Shown here: one piece after another, positions 4,543 to 5,537 of the stretch
How the letters are laid out: each line of letters starts with the position of its first letter
Numbering within the stretch: position 1 is the first letter of the stretch
NCBI GenBank assembly: GCA_014860725.1
Contig: JACZJD010000243.1
Span: 1-5,537 of the forward strand
Reading direction: 5' to 3'
DNA: 5,537 nucleotides
Source of the DNA: Aquamicrobium sp.
Lineage (GTDB): Bacteria; Pseudomonadota; Alphaproteobacteria; Rhizobiales; Rhizobiaceae
Notes under the pieces: model-generated
Told to the model about the DNA's origin: nothing
The model's input: only the letters and a program-made list of their open reading frames with translations
Databases searched by the model: none
Position numbers and translations under genes: made by a program

Positions 4543-5537
4543 ATGACCGCAACGGAAAAGCGCAATACGGGTCCGGCCGCCCCGTCGCGGCTGATGCCGC
4601 TCGCCGTCGCCGGCTCGGCGCTGCTGGCGGCAGCCTCGGCCGGCATCTTCTACTACGCGACGCAGACCGCGACCGGGCCGGAGCGCGGCGACACCTACAA
4701 GGTGGTGGTCGGCGACCGCACCTGCGACCCGGCCGATTTCACGCTGCCGGCGGGCCGGGCGACCTTCGAGATCCACAACGCCTCCAACCGGCCGATCGAA
4801 TGGGAAATCCTCGACGGCGTCATGGTGGTGGAGGAGCGCGAGAACATCGCGCCCGGCTTCCACTCGCTGCTGACGGCGCGGCTGAAGCCCGGCACCTACG
4901 AGATCACCTGCGGCCTGCTCTCCAACCCGCGCGGTACGCTCGTCGTCACGCCGTCGGCCGAATCGGAAGCCGAGCGGGCGCGGCCGCCGATCACCGCCTT
5001 CATCGGGCCGCTGTCGGAATACAAGGTCTATCTCGCCACCCAGTCGAGCGCGCTGGTCAAGGCGGTCGGGACGCTCGAGGAAGCGGTGCGCGCCGGCGAT
5101 GCCGAGGCCGCCAAGGCCGCGTGGCACGCGGCGCGCCTGCCCTACAAGCGCATCGAGGCGGTGACGGGTCGCATCGCCGACCTCGAGAACGCCATCGACC
5201 CGGTCTCCGACTATCTCGAGAAGCGCGAGGAGGACCCGGCCTTCACCGGCTTCCACCGCATCGAATACGGGCTGTGGGGGCAGGGCACGGTCGACGGGCT
5301 CGCGCCGGTGGTGGAACGGCTCGCCGCCGATGTCGCGGCGCTCAAGGACCGGCTGAAGGCGCTGAAGCTGCAGCCGGAGGACCTTGCCGGCACGGCCGAG
5401 CGGCAGGCGCGGCGGCTCGGCGAAGGCCAGGTGCGCGACGGCGAGAACCGCTGGGCCTTCAGCGACCTCGCCGAGCTCGAGGCCAATCTCGACGGCATGG
5501 AAAAGAGCGTCCTGCTCCTGAAGCCGCTGGTGGCCGA
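4543..5537 (+). CDS. efeO: Iron uptake protein EfeO, cupredoxin plus M75/imelysin domains (3' truncated by window)
   Basis: The frame is open for 331 codons to the window edge; E. coli EfeO has about 375 residues, so roughly 40 are missing. A hydrophobic segment (17-39) serves as export signal or membrane anchor; no clear AxA cleavage site is visible. The cupredoxin domain (about 50-137) contains C61 in DRTCDP, WEILDGVMVVEERENIAPGF (87-106) and C123 in YEITCGLLSNPRG, closely resembling E. coli EfeO. The M75/imelysin domain begins near 150 (ITAFIGPLSEYKVYL) and includes AARLPYKRIE (196-205) and the HxxE motif H238-R-I-E241 in TGFHRIEYGLWG. EfeO is periplasmic and is thought to bind or oxidise iron and deliver it to EfeU. 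GAGGGGG at 4529-4535, inside the efeU end, lies seven bases before the ATG, indicating close coupling with efeU. efeB would be expected next. Confidence 0.95.
   Translation, partial: MTATEKRNTGPAAPSRLMPLAVAGSALLAAASAGIFYYATQTATGPERGDTYKVVVGDRTCDPADFTLPAGRATFEIHNASNRPIEWEILDGVMVVEERENIAPGFHSLLTARLKPGTYEITCGLLSNPRGTLVVTPSAESEAERARPPITAFIGPLSEYKVYLATQSSALVKAVGTLEEAVRAGDAEAAKAAWHAARLPYKRIEAVTGRIADLENAIDPVSDYLEKREEDPAFTGFHRIEYGLWGQGTVDGLAPVVERLAADVAALKDRLKALKLQPEDLAGTAERQARRLGEGQVRDGENRWAFSDLAELEANLDGMEKSVLLLKPLVA

Noticed and set aside
3648..4646. Long minus-strand frame opposite efeU
   Set aside because: It is the antisense shadow of efeU, whose plus-strand product has two REGLE motifs and clear membrane segments.
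4438..5256. Minus-strand 272-codon frame opposite efeO
   Set aside because: The plus-strand frame from 4543 encodes a textbook EfeO with cupredoxin and HxxE motifs and is open to the window edge; the antisense frame is its shadow.

Overview
The window is GC-rich DNA with strong G/C preference at third codon positions. It most likely comes from an alphaproteobacterium of the Hyphomicrobiales (Rhizobiales). The lineage call rests on a tol-pal locus with an alphaproteobacterial-type Pal, two DUF982 proteins (a family concentrated in rhizobial genomes), promoters matching the alphaproteobacterial general-stress sigma factor EcfG, and a TGA-N9-TCA element of the kind recognised by the rhizobial iron regulator RirA. 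Species cannot be named from this sequence.

Region 1 (1-2260) is the end of a tol-pal envelope cluster: the last codons of tolA, complete tolB, a 218-base gap rich in inverted repeats, complete pal, and a strong intrinsic terminator with a UUCG loop. TolA, TolB and Pal link the inner membrane, periplasm, outer membrane and peptidoglycan and support outer-membrane constriction at division.

Region 2 (2261-3070) holds two small tandem DUF982 genes of unknown function. They align with each other without gaps over about 50 residues. Each is preceded by a perfect GGAAC-N16-CGTTTC element, so both are predicted members of the general stress regulon. This is the most noteworthy part of the window.

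Region 3 (2981-3352, minus strand) is a DUF454/YbaN-type small membrane protein gene. It converges on the second DUF982 gene and their 3' ends overlap by 90 bp.

Region 4 (3353-5537) is a non-coding stretch carrying a putative iron-responsive operator, followed by efeU (FTR1-family iron permease) and efeO (cupredoxin plus M75/imelysin domains, cut off by the window edge). The two genes are 4 bases apart and form the start of an EfeUO(B) ferrous-iron uptake operon; efeB would be expected just beyond the window. The real efeO frame is open to the window edge.
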